The notes under the pieces were generated by a model that was not told the DNA's origin, searched no databases, and was given only the letters and a program-made list of their open reading frames with translations. The position numbers and the translations under genes are program-made. This document shows, one piece after another, positions 8,641 to 16,763 of a DNA stretch of 64,000 nt. The DNA comes from Kineococcus xinjiangensis (GTDB lineage: Bacteria; Actinomycetota; Actinomycetes; Actinomycetales; Kineococcaceae): NCBI RefSeq assembly GCF_002934625.1, contig NZ_PTJD01000012.1:62001-126000 (forward strand). The letters are read 5' to 3'. Every line of letters starts with the position of its first letter. Positions within the stretch are counted from its first letter, which is position 1.

Positions 8641-9970
8641 TCCGCCCCGGCTGCCGCTGCGGGATCGTGAAGCGGATGACGGTGCCGCCGCTGGCGCCGT
8701 CCTCCGCCCAGATGCGCCCGCCGTGTCGCTCGACGATGCGCTGGCAGGTCGCCAGCCCGATGCCCTGCCCCGTGCGGGCCGCCTGCTCCAGCATCGCGGA
8801 CAGGCTGAAGAGGCGCTCGCGCTCCCCGGGCGGGATGCCCATGCCGTTGTCGGCGACGGAGAACACCCAGCGGTCCTCGCTGAGCTCCGCGCTGACCTTG
8901 ATGCGGCAGGGGTGCTGCGGGGAGCGGTGGTCGAGGGCGTTGCCGATGAGGTGGCGCAGGAGCTGCTGCAGCAGCACGGGGTTGCAGTGCACCTGGGGCA
9001 GGCCGTCGCTGACCACCCGCGCCCCGGTGCCGCGCAGCCGCCCGCGCAGGTCGAGCACGGCCTGGTCGAGGACCTCCCGCACCTCGGTGAGTTCCCGGGG
9101 GTGCTCCGAGGCGCCGGCGTGCGCGTGGGCGAGGAGCGCAGTGATGAGCTCCTGCATCCGCAGGGTGCCGCGCAGGGCCGCGTCGATCCACTCGTTGGCC
9201 CGTTCGTCCAGGGAGTGGCCGTGGACCTCGCCGAGCAGTTCCAGGTACCCGGCGACCGCCCGCAGCGGCGAGCTGAGGTCGTGGCTGGCGACGGCGGCGA
9301 ACTCCTCCAGGTCGGCGTTGGAGCGCGTCAGCTCCCGCACGGTCTCGTCGAGCTCCTCGCCGCGCTCGCTGAGCCGGTCGTGCGCGGCGCGCAGGGCCTC
9401 CTCCCGGGCGCGGTCCACGGTGACGTCGGTGAGCGTCACCGCGGCGCCCAGGACGGTGCCGTCGGGGCCGGTGAGGGCGCGCCCTGAGCAGACGACCGTG
9501 GTGGTGGGGGCGTCGGGGGGAGCGATGACGACCTCCTGGCCGCTGACCTCCCCGTCGTGCAGGGCGCGGTGCAGGGGGGAGCGGCGGGCGCTGAGGCGGG
9601 TGACCCCGTCGACCTCGTACACGTGGCAGCGCTCCGGTGCGGGCACGGCCGCGTCGGGGGCGTCGGCCTCCGTGCCGTGCCAGCGGCGGGCGGTGCGGTT
9701 GACCAGGGCGATCCGCCCGTCGGGACCGGCCACGAGCACCCCGACGTCGAGGGACTCCACGGCGGCCTCCAGCAGCGCCCGCCGCGACTCCGCCGCCGCG
9801 AGCTCGGCGCGGGCCGCGTCGCGCTCGGCGAGGGCCTCGGCGAGGGCCTCGCCCAGCGCCACCTCGAGCGGGCCCGGGCCCTCGACCGCCACCGGCCGCA
9901 CGGCCGCCACCGGTCCCGGGAGGGCAGGCTCGCGCCGGGCTGCCGGCCCCGCCGCCTTCCTCGCGCTCAT
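8636..9970 (-). CDS. PAS-domain sensor histidine kinase, soluble
   Basis: A 444-residue cytosolic histidine kinase. It has a coiled N-terminal helix, a PAS domain (about residues 65-190, with LLEAAVESLDVGVLVAGPDG), a helical linker, a HisKA domain with the phosphoacceptor in ASHDLSSPLRAV (His near 230), and a HATPase domain with the N box HLIGNALDH, DNGMGIP and GQGIGLATC. No membrane segment is present, so the signal is probably internal. The start is ATG 9970 (GGAG five bases upstream); the open frame extends further to 10291 but with weak start signals. No response regulator lies beside it, so it is an orphan kinase. It is divergent from the sugar-binding protein gene at 10222. Confidence 0.85.
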   Translation of the reverse strand: MSARKAAGPAARREPALPGPVAAVRPVAVEGPGPLEVALGEALAEALAERDAARAELAAAESRRALLEAAVESLDVGVLVAGPDGRIALVNRTARRWHGTEADAPDAAVPAPERCHVYEVDGVTRLSARRSPLHRALHDGEVSGQEVVIAPPDAPTTTVVCSGRALTGPDGTVLGAAVTLTDVTVDRAREEALRAAHDRLSERGEELDETVRELTRSNADLEEFAAVASHDLSSPLRAVAGYLELLGEVHGHSLDERANEWIDAALRGTLRMQELITALLAHAHAGASEHPRELTEVREVLDQAVLDLRGRLRGTGARVVSDGLPQVHCNPVLLQQLLRHLIGNALDHRSPQHPCRIKVSAELSEDRWVFSVADNGMGIPPGERERLFSLSAMLEQAARTGQGIGLATCQRIVERHGGRIWAEDGASGGTVIRFTIPQRQPGRN

Positions 9971-10221
9971 GCCGCTCCAGTTCCGCGGCCACCGCCGTCT
10001 CGATGGCGGTGCCGTTGCAGTCACCGGCGACTCCGCCGGGCGGGGTGGCGCAGTCCACCCACCCGTGATCATCGGTCCGGGGCCGGAGCCGCTTGAGTCG
10101 GCCGTCCGGGCGACGTCCGACCGGGGGAGGGAAGGCGCTCCTGGATGCTCAACCAGCTCCGGTGCCCTGCCGATGAGGGGACGGGGGGCGCCGGTCCTCC
10201 ACCGATGACGCTGGAGGACGC

Positions 10222-11337
10222 ATGGGCCGCCCCTACGCACCCCGCCCGCACGCGCTGATGCGCCTGGCCGTGGCCGCCGCCGCGCTGGCACTGGCGGGCA
10301 CCGCCTGCTCCAGCCCGGCCGCCACCGTCGAGCCCGCCGCCGTGACGAGCAAGGGCACGATCGGGATCGCGATGCCCACCAAGCTGTCCCAGCGGTGGAT
10401 CTCCGACGGGGAGAACATCGTCAAGCAGTTCGAGGCGCTCGGTTACGAGACGGACCTGCGCTTCGCCGACGACGACGTCCAGGAGCAGATCGCGCAGATC
10501 GGCGACATGGTCGACAAGAAGGAACGGGCCCTCGTCGTCGGGGCCATCGACGGCTCGCAGCTGAAGGCGGTGCTGCAGAAGGCGGCGGACGCGGACATCC
10601 CCGTCATCTCCTACGACCGGCTCATCCGCGACACCCCGAACATCGACTACTACGCGACCTTCGACAACTTCAAGGTCGGCGTGCAGCAGGCCGGGGCCGT
10701 CGTGCAGGCCCTCGAGGGCGCCGGCCCCGGCCCGTTCAACGTCGAGCTGTTCGCCGGTTCCGCCGACGACAACAACGCCACGTTCTTCTTCAACGGGGCG
10801 ATGAGCGTCCTGCAGCCGCACATCGACTCCGGCCGCTTCGTGGTGCGCAGCGGGCAGACGCAGTTCGCGGACGTCGCCACCCAGCAGTGGAGCGGCGACG
10901 TGGCGAAGGCCCGCATGGAGGGGCTCCTCGCCGGCACCTACTCCTCCGCACGGGTGGACGCCGTGCTCTCCCCGTACGACGGGATCACCCGCGGCATCCT
11001 CGACGCGCTGAAGAGCGCGGGCTACGGCCCCGGCGGCAAGCCGCTGCCGGTCCTCACCGGCCAGGACGCCGAGCTGGACTCCGTGAAGCTCATCGCCGGC
11101 GGCGAGCAGACCCAGACCGTGTACAAGGACACCCGGGAACTGGCCAAGGTCGCGGTGCAGATGACGAACTCGCTGCTCACCGGAGGCACCCCGATGGTGA
11201 ACGACACCGAGCAGTACGACAACGGCGTCAAGAAGGTGAAGACCTTCCTGCTCCAGCCGGTCAACGTCGACGCCACCAACTACGAGCGGATCCTCGTCGA
11301 CGGCGGGTACTACACCGCCGAGCAGGTCAAGGGCTGA
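10222..11337 (+). CDS. ChvE-like sugar-binding lipoprotein (periplasmic binding protein family)
   Basis: A 371-residue exported lipoprotein: basic start, hydrophobic signal segment and lipobox LAGTAC (Cys near residue 28). The rest is a type I periplasmic-binding fold, beginning [20 protein letters not shown], with [30 protein letters not shown] and [15 protein letters not shown]. These match the ChvE/multiple-sugar binding group. The start ATG has GGAGG nine bases upstream. No ABC permease or ATPase gene is near. Only 46 bases and no terminator separate it from a chemoreceptor gene, which suggests a role in taxis to a sugar rather than uptake, as with Agrobacterium ChvE. The ligand is unknown. 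Confidence 0.82.
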   Translation: MGRPYAPRPHALMRLAVAAAALALAGTACSSPAATVEPAAVTSKGTIGIAMPTKLSQRWISDGENIVKQFEALGYETDLRFADDDVQEQIAQIGDMVDKKERALVVGAIDGSQLKAVLQKAADADIPVISYDRLIRDTPNIDYYATFDNFKVGVQQAGAVVQALEGAGPGPFNVELFAGSADDNNATFFFNGAMSVLQPHIDSGRFVVRSGQTQFADVATQQWSGDVAKARMEGLLAGTYSSARVDAVLSPYDGITRGILDALKSAGYGPGGKPLPVLTGQDAELDSVKLIAGGEQTQTVYKDTRELAKVAVQMTNSLLTGGTPMVNDTEQYDNGVKKVKTFLLQPVNVDATNYERILVDGGYYTAEQVKG

Positions 11338-11383
11338 GGCTCCCGATGACGACCACTCCCCCCGCATCCCAGGAGCCCCGCGC

Positions 11384-12994
11384 ATGAGCACCCCGACCGC
11401 CCCCGCCCGCAGCGGGAACCGCATCGCCGCGGCGTTCACCGACCTGCCGGTGCGCAAGAAGCTCACCGTGCTCGTCGCTGCGTCCCTGCTGGCGCTGTCC
11501 ACCTGTCTCGGCGTGACCACCTACAACGGCCGCATCGCGGACGCCACGGCCACCCAGCTGAAGGACCTCAACCTCGCCGGTGCGACCGTCCTGCAGCTCG
11601 ACCGGGTCGCCAGCGAGCTGAAGGTGAACGGGCTGCAGGCCATCGTCCGCGAGGACCCCTCGGTGCAGGGGGCCCTCCTCCAGGACAAGATCACCGACGC
11701 GGAGGCCCTCCTCGCCGAGCTGAAGGCCGTTCCGCTGCCGGAGGCCGAGTCCGCGGCCGTCGACCGCCTCACCGGCGTCTACGCGGAGTACACCACCACC
11801 ATCAAGGCTTACGTGGCGGGAGCCGCGCAGGACCCCGGCGCGGCTCGGCTGGCGTGGGAGCAGATCGACGTCGACAACTACCTCGTGAGCGCCGTCCTGG
11901 CGAACGAGCGGGCCCTGTTCGCGGACACCATCGCCCGCGCCGAGACCGCGGCGAACGAGAGCCGCACCCGCGCGGAGCAGGTCATGTGGGTCGCCGTCGG
12001 CATCGCCGCCGTCCTGCTGTGCGTGCTCGCCCACGTCGTCGTCACCTCCATCACCCGGCCGCTGCGCCTCGTGCGGAAGTCGCTGCTGGCGATGGCGGAC
12101 GGCGACCTCACGGTGCCCGCGCCGGTGACCTCCCGCGACGAGGTCGGCGTCATGGCCCGCGCCCTGGAGGAGGCCCAGACGGGCGTCCGCTCGGTGGTCG
12201 CGTCGGTGTCGGCGTCCGCGCACTCCGTCGCCGCCGCGGCGGAGGAGCTCGCCTCCACCTCCGACACCATGGCGACCTCCGCCAACCTGGCCGCCTCCCA
12301 GGCGCAGGGCGTCTCGGACGCCGCCGGGCTGGTCTCCGGCAACGTGTCCACGGTCGCCAAGGGCGCGGAGGAGATGGGCATCTCCATCGGGGAGATCGCC
12401 CACAACGCCAACGAGGCCGCCCGGGTGGCCGCCAGCGCCGTGAGCGTCGCGCAGGCGACGACCGCGCAGGTCGGCAAGCTGGGTGACTCCTCCCGCGAGA
12501 TCGCCACGGTCGTCGGCGTCATCACCTCCATCGCGGAGCAGACGAACCTCCTGGCGCTGAACGCGACGATCGAGGCCGCCCGCGCCGGTGACTACGGCAA
12601 GGGGTTCGCGGTCGTCGCCAGCGAGGTGAAGGAGCTGGCGCAGGAGACCGCGCGCGCCACGGAGGACATCTCCGCGCGGGTCCACGCCATCCAGACCGAC
12701 ACCCAGGGCGCGGTCACCGCGATCAGCGAGATCTCCTCGATCATCGCCCAGATCAACGAGTACCAGACCACCATCGCCAGCGCGGTGGAGGAGCAGACCG
12801 CCACGACCGGTGAGATGAACCGCAGCGTCTCCGCGGCGGCCGAGGGCGCGGGCGGCATCGCGGCGAACATCGCCGGCCTCGCCTCGGCCTCCCAGGTGAC
12901 CACCGACGGCGTCCTGCAGTCGCAGCGCGCCGCCACCGAGCTCAGCGCGATGGCGCACGAGCTGCAGTCGCTGGTCTCCCGCTTCCGCTACTGA
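11384..12994 (+). CDS. Methyl-accepting chemotaxis protein
   Basis: A 536-residue transmembrane chemoreceptor. Layout: cytoplasmic tail, membrane segment about 26-48, an extracytoplasmic four-helix-type sensor region (about 50-205), a second membrane segment about 206-228, HAMP (about 229-281) and the long signalling coiled coil. The conserved hairpin tip reads [18 protein letters not shown] and then [18 protein letters not shown], so CheA/CheW contact should be intact. The C-terminus ends FRY without the NWETF-type pentapeptide, so it would rely on other receptors for CheR tethering. ATG 11384 follows AGGAG. Its placement just after a binding-protein gene suggests that the loaded lipoprotein docks on the sensor region. 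Confidence 0.9.
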   Translation: MSTPTAPARSGNRIAAAFTDLPVRKKLTVLVAASLLALSTCLGVTTYNGRIADATATQLKDLNLAGATVLQLDRVASELKVNGLQAIVREDPSVQGALLQDKITDAEALLAELKAVPLPEAESAAVDRLTGVYAEYTTTIKAYVAGAAQDPGAARLAWEQIDVDNYLVSAVLANERALFADTIARAETAANESRTRAEQVMWVAVGIAAVLLCVLAHVVVTSITRPLRLVRKSLLAMADGDLTVPAPVTSRDEVGVMARALEEAQTGVRSVVASVSASAHSVAAAAEELASTSDTMATSANLAASQAQGVSDAAGLVSGNVSTVAKGAEEMGISIGEIAHNANEAARVAASAVSVAQATTAQVGKLGDSSREIATVVGVITSIAEQTNLLALNATIEAARAGDYGKGFAVVASEVKELAQETARATEDISARVHAIQTDTQGAVTAISEISSIIAQINEYQTTIASAVEEQTATTGEMNRSVSAAAEGAGGIAANIAGLASASQVTTDGVLQSQRAATELSAMAHELQSLVSRFRY

Positions 12995-13000
12995 GGTCGC

Positions 13001-13035
13001 GCCCACCGCGTGCCGATCCCCGGCGCGCGGTGGGC
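13001..13035 (+). terminator. Terminator hairpin after the chemoreceptor gene
   Basis: Exact 10-bp arms GCCCACCGCG (13001-13010) and 13026-13035, beginning seven bases after the stop codon. It may serve both this gene and the convergent small gene. Confidence 0.5.
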
Positions 13036-13049
13036 CTCGGCGGTGGGCC

Positions 13050-13271
13050 TCAGCGCCAGAGCCGCCGGCCCGCGCGGTAGCCCCGCGCGAAGGACCCGCC
13101 CCGCCTGCGCCGCCGCTCGCCGCGGCCGCCCCGTCCGACGCCGGCCAGGGACAGCAGGCCGGCGGCCAGGGCCAGGGAGAGCCGCAGCACGAGGGCCGTC
13201 ATCCGCAGCGTCACGACCGCGAGCGCGCCGAGGAGGCGCAGCAGCCCCGTCAGGGCGTCGCCTGCCGTCAC
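13050..13271 (-). CDS. Small membrane protein with arginine-rich tail
   Basis: A 73-residue protein: a hydrophobic stretch about residues 8-46 that could form one long or two short membrane helices, then a very basic tail with RRRRRGG and RAGRRLWR. The GTG start has a clear ribosome site (GGGAGGT, five bases ahead), which favours a true gene despite its length. It converges on the chemoreceptor gene. I do not recognise the family and assign no function. Confidence 0.5.
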   Translation of the reverse strand: MTAGDALTGLLRLLGALAVVTLRMTALVLRLSLALAAGLLSLAGVGRGGRGERRRRRGGSFARGYRAGRRLWR

Positions 13272-13462
13272 GTCCGACCTCCCGCCCGATGCCGTCCACC
13301 CGTCCCCGGCCCACCGGGCCGGGGACCATCCTCACCCGCGGGACCCCGTTCGGGCCAGCCTCAGCCGGTCCCGGTCCCGGTCCCGGTCTCGGCGCGGGGC
13401 AGCGGCGCTGCAAGGTTTCCAGCCCGCCCCGCCCAGCACTGGACGCCGGCTGCCACCCGCTG

Positions 13463-13468
13463 CACGAT
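13463..13468 (+). promoter_or_regulatory. -10 box CACGAT for the PfkB gene
   Basis: Exactly six bases upstream of ATG 13475; no ribosome site in between. It decides the start among several in-frame candidates. Confidence 0.5.
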
Positions 13469-13474
13469 CTGCCG

Positions 13475-14365
13475 ATGCCACGAGTGCACGTCATCGGCCC
13501 GGTGTCCTGGAACCTGCTCGTCCACGTTCCGGAACTGCCCGAGCCGCGCCCCCACACCGTCTTCGCCGAACGGCACCACGAGACGCTGGGCGGGACCTCC
13601 GCAGGCAAGGCGCTGAACCTGCGCCGGCTCGGCGTCGACGTGACGCTCTCCACCCTGCTCGGCGACGACGCCGCGGGGGAGCGGGTCCTGCGAGAACTGC
13701 GCGGCGCCGGCGTCCAGGTCCTCGCCCGCCGCAGCACCGAGGGCACCGAGCGGCACGCCAACCTCATGGACGCGAGGGGGCGCCGCCTGTCGGTGTACCT
13801 CACCCTCCCCGAGGCCGCGCCCGACACGACGGGGGAGTGCCGCGAGCGGCAGCGCGCCGCGATCGCCGCGGCCGACGTGGTCGTGGCGGACCTCGCCGAC
13901 CACACCCGCGCCGCCCTCCCCGCGGCACGGGCGGCCGGCAAGGAGGTCTGGTGCGACCTGCACGACTACGACGGCTCCAGCACGTTCCACGAGGAGTTCC
14001 TCGCCGCCGCGGACGTGGTGTTCCTCAGCGACGAGCGCCTCGCCGACCCGGAGGCCTTCGTGCGGGCGCAGGTGGCGGCGGGCAAGCGACTGGTGGTCTG
14101 CACGCAGGGAGCACGCGGCGCCCTCGCCGCGGAACGGGGCGGGGAACTGCGCCACGTGCCCGCCGCGGAGGTTCCCGAGGTGGTCGACACCAACGGCGCC
14201 GGCGACGCCTTCTTCGCGGGTTTCCTCGCCGCGAGCCTGGACGGCGCGGGGCTGGAGGAGTGCCTGCACCGCGCCACCCTCAGCGCCGCCGCCTGCCTGG
14301 CCTCGTGGGAACTGGCAGGGGCGCCGCCGGCGGCGGGGGAGTCGCAGGGCCTCGTCCCGGCGTGA
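13475..14365 (+). CDS. PfkB-family carbohydrate kinase
   Basis: A 296-residue ribokinase-fold sugar or nucleoside kinase. The N-terminal PfkB pattern is seen in LGGTSAGKALNLRRLGVDVTLSTLLGDDAAGERV, here altered by a Ser-Ala in place of the usual Ala-Asn-Val. The C-terminal signature VDTNGAGDAFFAGFLA carries the catalytic Asp and anion hole near residues 240-247. The substrate is not evident. The next gene starts 21 bases downstream with its own -10 box, so the pair may not depend on one transcript. Confidence 0.82.
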   Translation: MPRVHVIGPVSWNLLVHVPELPEPRPHTVFAERHHETLGGTSAGKALNLRRLGVDVTLSTLLGDDAAGERVLRELRGAGVQVLARRSTEGTERHANLMDARGRRLSVYLTLPEAAPDTTGECRERQRAAIAAADVVVADLADHTRAALPAARAAGKEVWCDLHDYDGSSTFHEEFLAAADVVFLSDERLADPEAFVRAQVAAGKRLVVCTQGARGALAAERGGELRHVPAAEVPEVVDTNGAGDAFFAGFLAASLDGAGLEECLHRATLSAAACLASWELAGAPPAAGESQGLVPA

Positions 14366-14374
14366 GGTTCCCGG

Positions 14375-14380
14375 CATGAT
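14375..14380 (+). promoter_or_regulatory. -10 box CATGAT for the M20 peptidase gene
   Basis: Six bases ahead of GTG 14387, within the short gap after the PfkB stop codon. Confidence 0.48.
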
Positions 14381-14386
14381 GGCCGG

Positions 14387-15748
14387 GTGACCCAGGCCGC
14401 GGGGACCGGTGCTGCGGCGGAGCAGGAGGCCGCCGTCGAGCGGTTGCGCGCCCTGCTGCGCTTCCCCACCGTCTCCCGCATCGAGCCGGACGCCACCGAC
14501 TGGGCCGCCTTCGACGCGCTGCTGGAGGCGCTGCCCGGCCTCTACCCGCGGGCGCACGAGGTGCTGGACCGCGAACTCGTCGCGGGCCGGACCGCCCTCT
14601 ACCGGTGGCCGGGTCGCGAGGCGGGGCAACCGGCGGTGCTGCTGGCCCACTACGACGTCGTGCCCGCGGACGGGGAGGGCTGGACCCACCCGCCCTTCGC
14701 GGGGGAGGTCACCGGGGAGGGTACGGACCGCGTCGTCTGGGGCCGCGGCGCCCTCGACATGAAGGGGGTCCTCGCCTCCCTCCTCGGTGCCGTGGAGCGG
14801 CTCGCCGCCCAGGGCTTCCGCCCCCGCCACGACGTCTACCTGCACTTCGGCCACGAGGAGGAGATCGCCGGCCCCGCCGCACCGGCCGTCGTGTCGCTGC
14901 TCCGCTCGCGCGGTGCCCGCCCGCGGCTGGTGCTCGACGAGGGCGGGGCGGTCGTCGAGGGCATCCTGCCCGGGGTGCGGGTCCCCCTGGCTGTGGTGGG
15001 CGTGGCGGAGAAGGGCATCGCCACGGTCGTGCTGCGGGTCTCCGAACCCGGTGGGCACGCCGCGATGCCGCCGCGGGTGACGGCCACCGCGCGCCTGGCG
15101 CGGGCGGTGGCCCGCCTCGACCGCCACCCCCACCCCGCCCGCGTGGACGCGACGATGCGCCGGATGCTCGCCGCCGTCGCCCCGCACGCCGGGCCACCGC
15201 ACCGGTGGGTGTACGAGAACCTCCGGGTCACGGGGCGCCCGCTGGCGGCGCTGCTGGCCCGGGCGGGCGGGGTTCCCGCGGCGTTCGTGCGCACCACCCA
15301 GGCCGTCACGCAGCTGCGGGGCAGCGCCGCCCCGAACGTGCTCGCCGAGGACGCCGCGGCGGCCGTCAACGTGCGGGTGGCGCCCGGCTCCACGGTCGAG
15401 GCCGCCGTCGGCCACATCCGCCGTGCCGTCCGCGACGCGGGGGTGGCGGTGGAGGTGGTGCAGGCGACGGAACCCTCCGCGGTGTCGCCGGCCGAGGGGG
15501 AGGTGTGGAACCTGCTGAGCGCCACCGTGGCCGAGGTGTTCCCCGAGGCGGTCGTCGTGCCCTACGTGATGCTGCAGGCCAGCGACAGCCGCCACTACTG
15601 CGCGATCAGCGACGGCGTGTACCGGTTCCAGCCGTTCGACCTCACCGCGGAGGAGCGGGCCACCCTGCACGCCCGCGACGAGCGGATCCGGGTGCCCACC
15701 TACCTGCGGGCGCTCGACTTCCACGCCGCCCTGCTCCGGAGGCTGTGA
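14387..15748 (+). CDS. M20-family metallopeptidase (PM20D1/Gly-X carboxypeptidase-like)
   Basis: A 453-residue dinuclear zinc hydrolase of the M20 family, probably a cytosolic dipeptidase, carboxypeptidase or N-acyl amino acid hydrolase. Metal ligands and catalytic residues are visible: His and Asp in LLAHYDVVP (near residue 88), the bridging Asp in GRGALDMKG (near 124), the Glu pair in FGHEEEIAG (near 160), an Asp in LVLDEGG, and a C-terminal His in SDSRHYCAISDGVYRF. The dimerisation domain (about 200-330) is present, with PGGHAAMPP. The overall order and length fit the eukaryotic-like PM20D1 subgroup. No signal peptide is seen. Confidence 0.83.
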   Translation: MTQAAGTGAAAEQEAAVERLRALLRFPTVSRIEPDATDWAAFDALLEALPGLYPRAHEVLDRELVAGRTALYRWPGREAGQPAVLLAHYDVVPADGEGWTHPPFAGEVTGEGTDRVVWGRGALDMKGVLASLLGAVERLAAQGFRPRHDVYLHFGHEEEIAGPAAPAVVSLLRSRGARPRLVLDEGGAVVEGILPGVRVPLAVVGVAEKGIATVVLRVSEPGGHAAMPPRVTATARLARAVARLDRHPHPARVDATMRRMLAAVAPHAGPPHRWVYENLRVTGRPLAALLARAGGVPAAFVRTTQAVTQLRGSAAPNVLAEDAAAAVNVRVAPGSTVEAAVGHIRRAVRDAGVAVEVVQATEPSAVSPAEGEVWNLLSATVAEVFPEAVVVPYVMLQASDSRHYCAISDGVYRFQPFDLTAEERATLHARDERIRVPTYLRALDFHAALLRRL

Positions 15749-15799
15749 GCGCCCCGCCGGGGCTGCCCGCGGACGCGACGCGTGGTGCGGAGTGGTGGT

Positions 15800-15862
15800 G
15801 CCCGGCGGGGACGTTCGGCCGCGACACGCCGGCGCGTCGCCTGCGCAACGTCCCCGCCGGGC
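15800..15862. repeat. Palindromic intergenic repeat, copy A
   Basis: The outer arms GCCCGGCGGGGACGTT (15800-15815) and AACGTCCCCGCCGGGC (15847-15862) are a perfect 16-bp inverted repeat. Inside lies a second near-palindrome, GCGACACGCCGGCGCGTCGC. The element fills the gap between the M20 peptidase and DUF2071 genes. Three related copies occur at 18.7, 18.8 and 23.5 kb. Confidence 0.85.
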
Positions 15863-15909
15863 ACTCCGCCCCGGCTGCACGACCGCGGGTGCTCGGGGAG
15901 GATCCGCAC

Positions 15910-16689
15910 GTGGAAACCCCCCTCCCGGTCGAGGCCCCGCCGCTGCGCGGGCCCGTGATGATGCGCCAGCACTGGTGCGACGTGGCCTTCCTGCACTGGG
16001 CCGTCGATCCCGGCGCGGTGGCGCCCCACCTGCCCCCGGGCACGGTCCCCGACGAGCACGGCGGCCGCAGCTGGGTCGGCCTCATCCCCTTCCGCCTCGT
16101 CGGGCTCGGCCCCGCCCGGGGCCCGGCCGTGCCGTGGCTGGGGACGTTCTGGGAGACGAACGTCCGCATGTACTCCCGCGACGCGGCGGGGCGGCGGGGG
16201 GTGGTGTTCGCCAGCCTCGACGCCTCCCGCCTCGGCGCCGTCCTGGGCGCGCGGGCGGCGTTCGGCCTGCCGTACCGGTGGGCGCGGATGCGCGGGGCGG
16301 AACGCACCCGCGCGGGGGCCCGGGAGCTGGTGTGGACGGCCCGCAGCCGCTGGCCCGGCCTGCGCGGCGTCCGCAGCAGGATCGTCGTCCGGGTGGGGGA
16401 GGACCTGCCCGCGGACGCCGCCGACGCCCCGCTCGCGCACTTCCTCACCGCGCGCTTCGGGCTGCACGTCGCCCACGCCGGCCGCACCTGGTGGGTGGCG
16501 AACGAGCACGAGCCGTGGCCGCTGCAGCGGGCTGAGGTGCTCGCCCTCGACGAGGTGGGGGTGCCTCCCGCTCCCGGGGGACTGCTCGCCGCGGCGGGTT
16601 TCCCCGGCCTCGCGGTGCGCCCGCCGGACTCGGTGCTGTTCGCGCACCGGGTGACGACGAGGTTCGCCTTGCCGCGGCCCCTGCCCTGA
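15910..16689 (+). CDS. DUF2071 (YqjF-like) protein
   Basis: A 259-residue protein of the YqjF/DUF2071 family, whose fold resembles acetoacetate decarboxylase and whose function is untested. The hallmark N-terminus is MMRQHWCDVAFLHWAVDP, followed by LPPGTVPDEHGGRSWVGLIPF, FWETNVRMYSRD and a closing strand with FAHRVTTRFALP. GTG 15910 has a ribosome site (GGGGAGGA) eight bases upstream, so the long frame running through the preceding repeat is not coding. It stands alone between two peptidase genes. Confidence 0.8.
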   Translation: METPLPVEAPPLRGPVMMRQHWCDVAFLHWAVDPGAVAPHLPPGTVPDEHGGRSWVGLIPFRLVGLGPARGPAVPWLGTFWETNVRMYSRDAAGRRGVVFASLDASRLGAVLGARAAFGLPYRWARMRGAERTRAGARELVWTARSRWPGLRGVRSRIVVRVGEDLPADAADAPLAHFLTARFGLHVAHAGRTWWVANEHEPWPLQRAEVLALDEVGVPPAPGGLLAAAGFPGLAVRPPDSVLFAHRVTTRFALPRPLP

Positions 16690-16751
16690 CGCCCGGTCGG
16701 GGACGGCTCCGGAGCGCCGCAAGCCGGGGGAGCGCGCCGGGCAGGCCGTGA

Positions 16752-16757
16752 CAGGAT
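16752..16757 (+). promoter_or_regulatory. -10 box CAGGAT for the S9 peptidase gene
   Basis: Six bases before GTG 16764, no Shine-Dalgarno between; supports this GTG as the first codon. Confidence 0.52.
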
Positions 16758-16763
16758 CGGACC

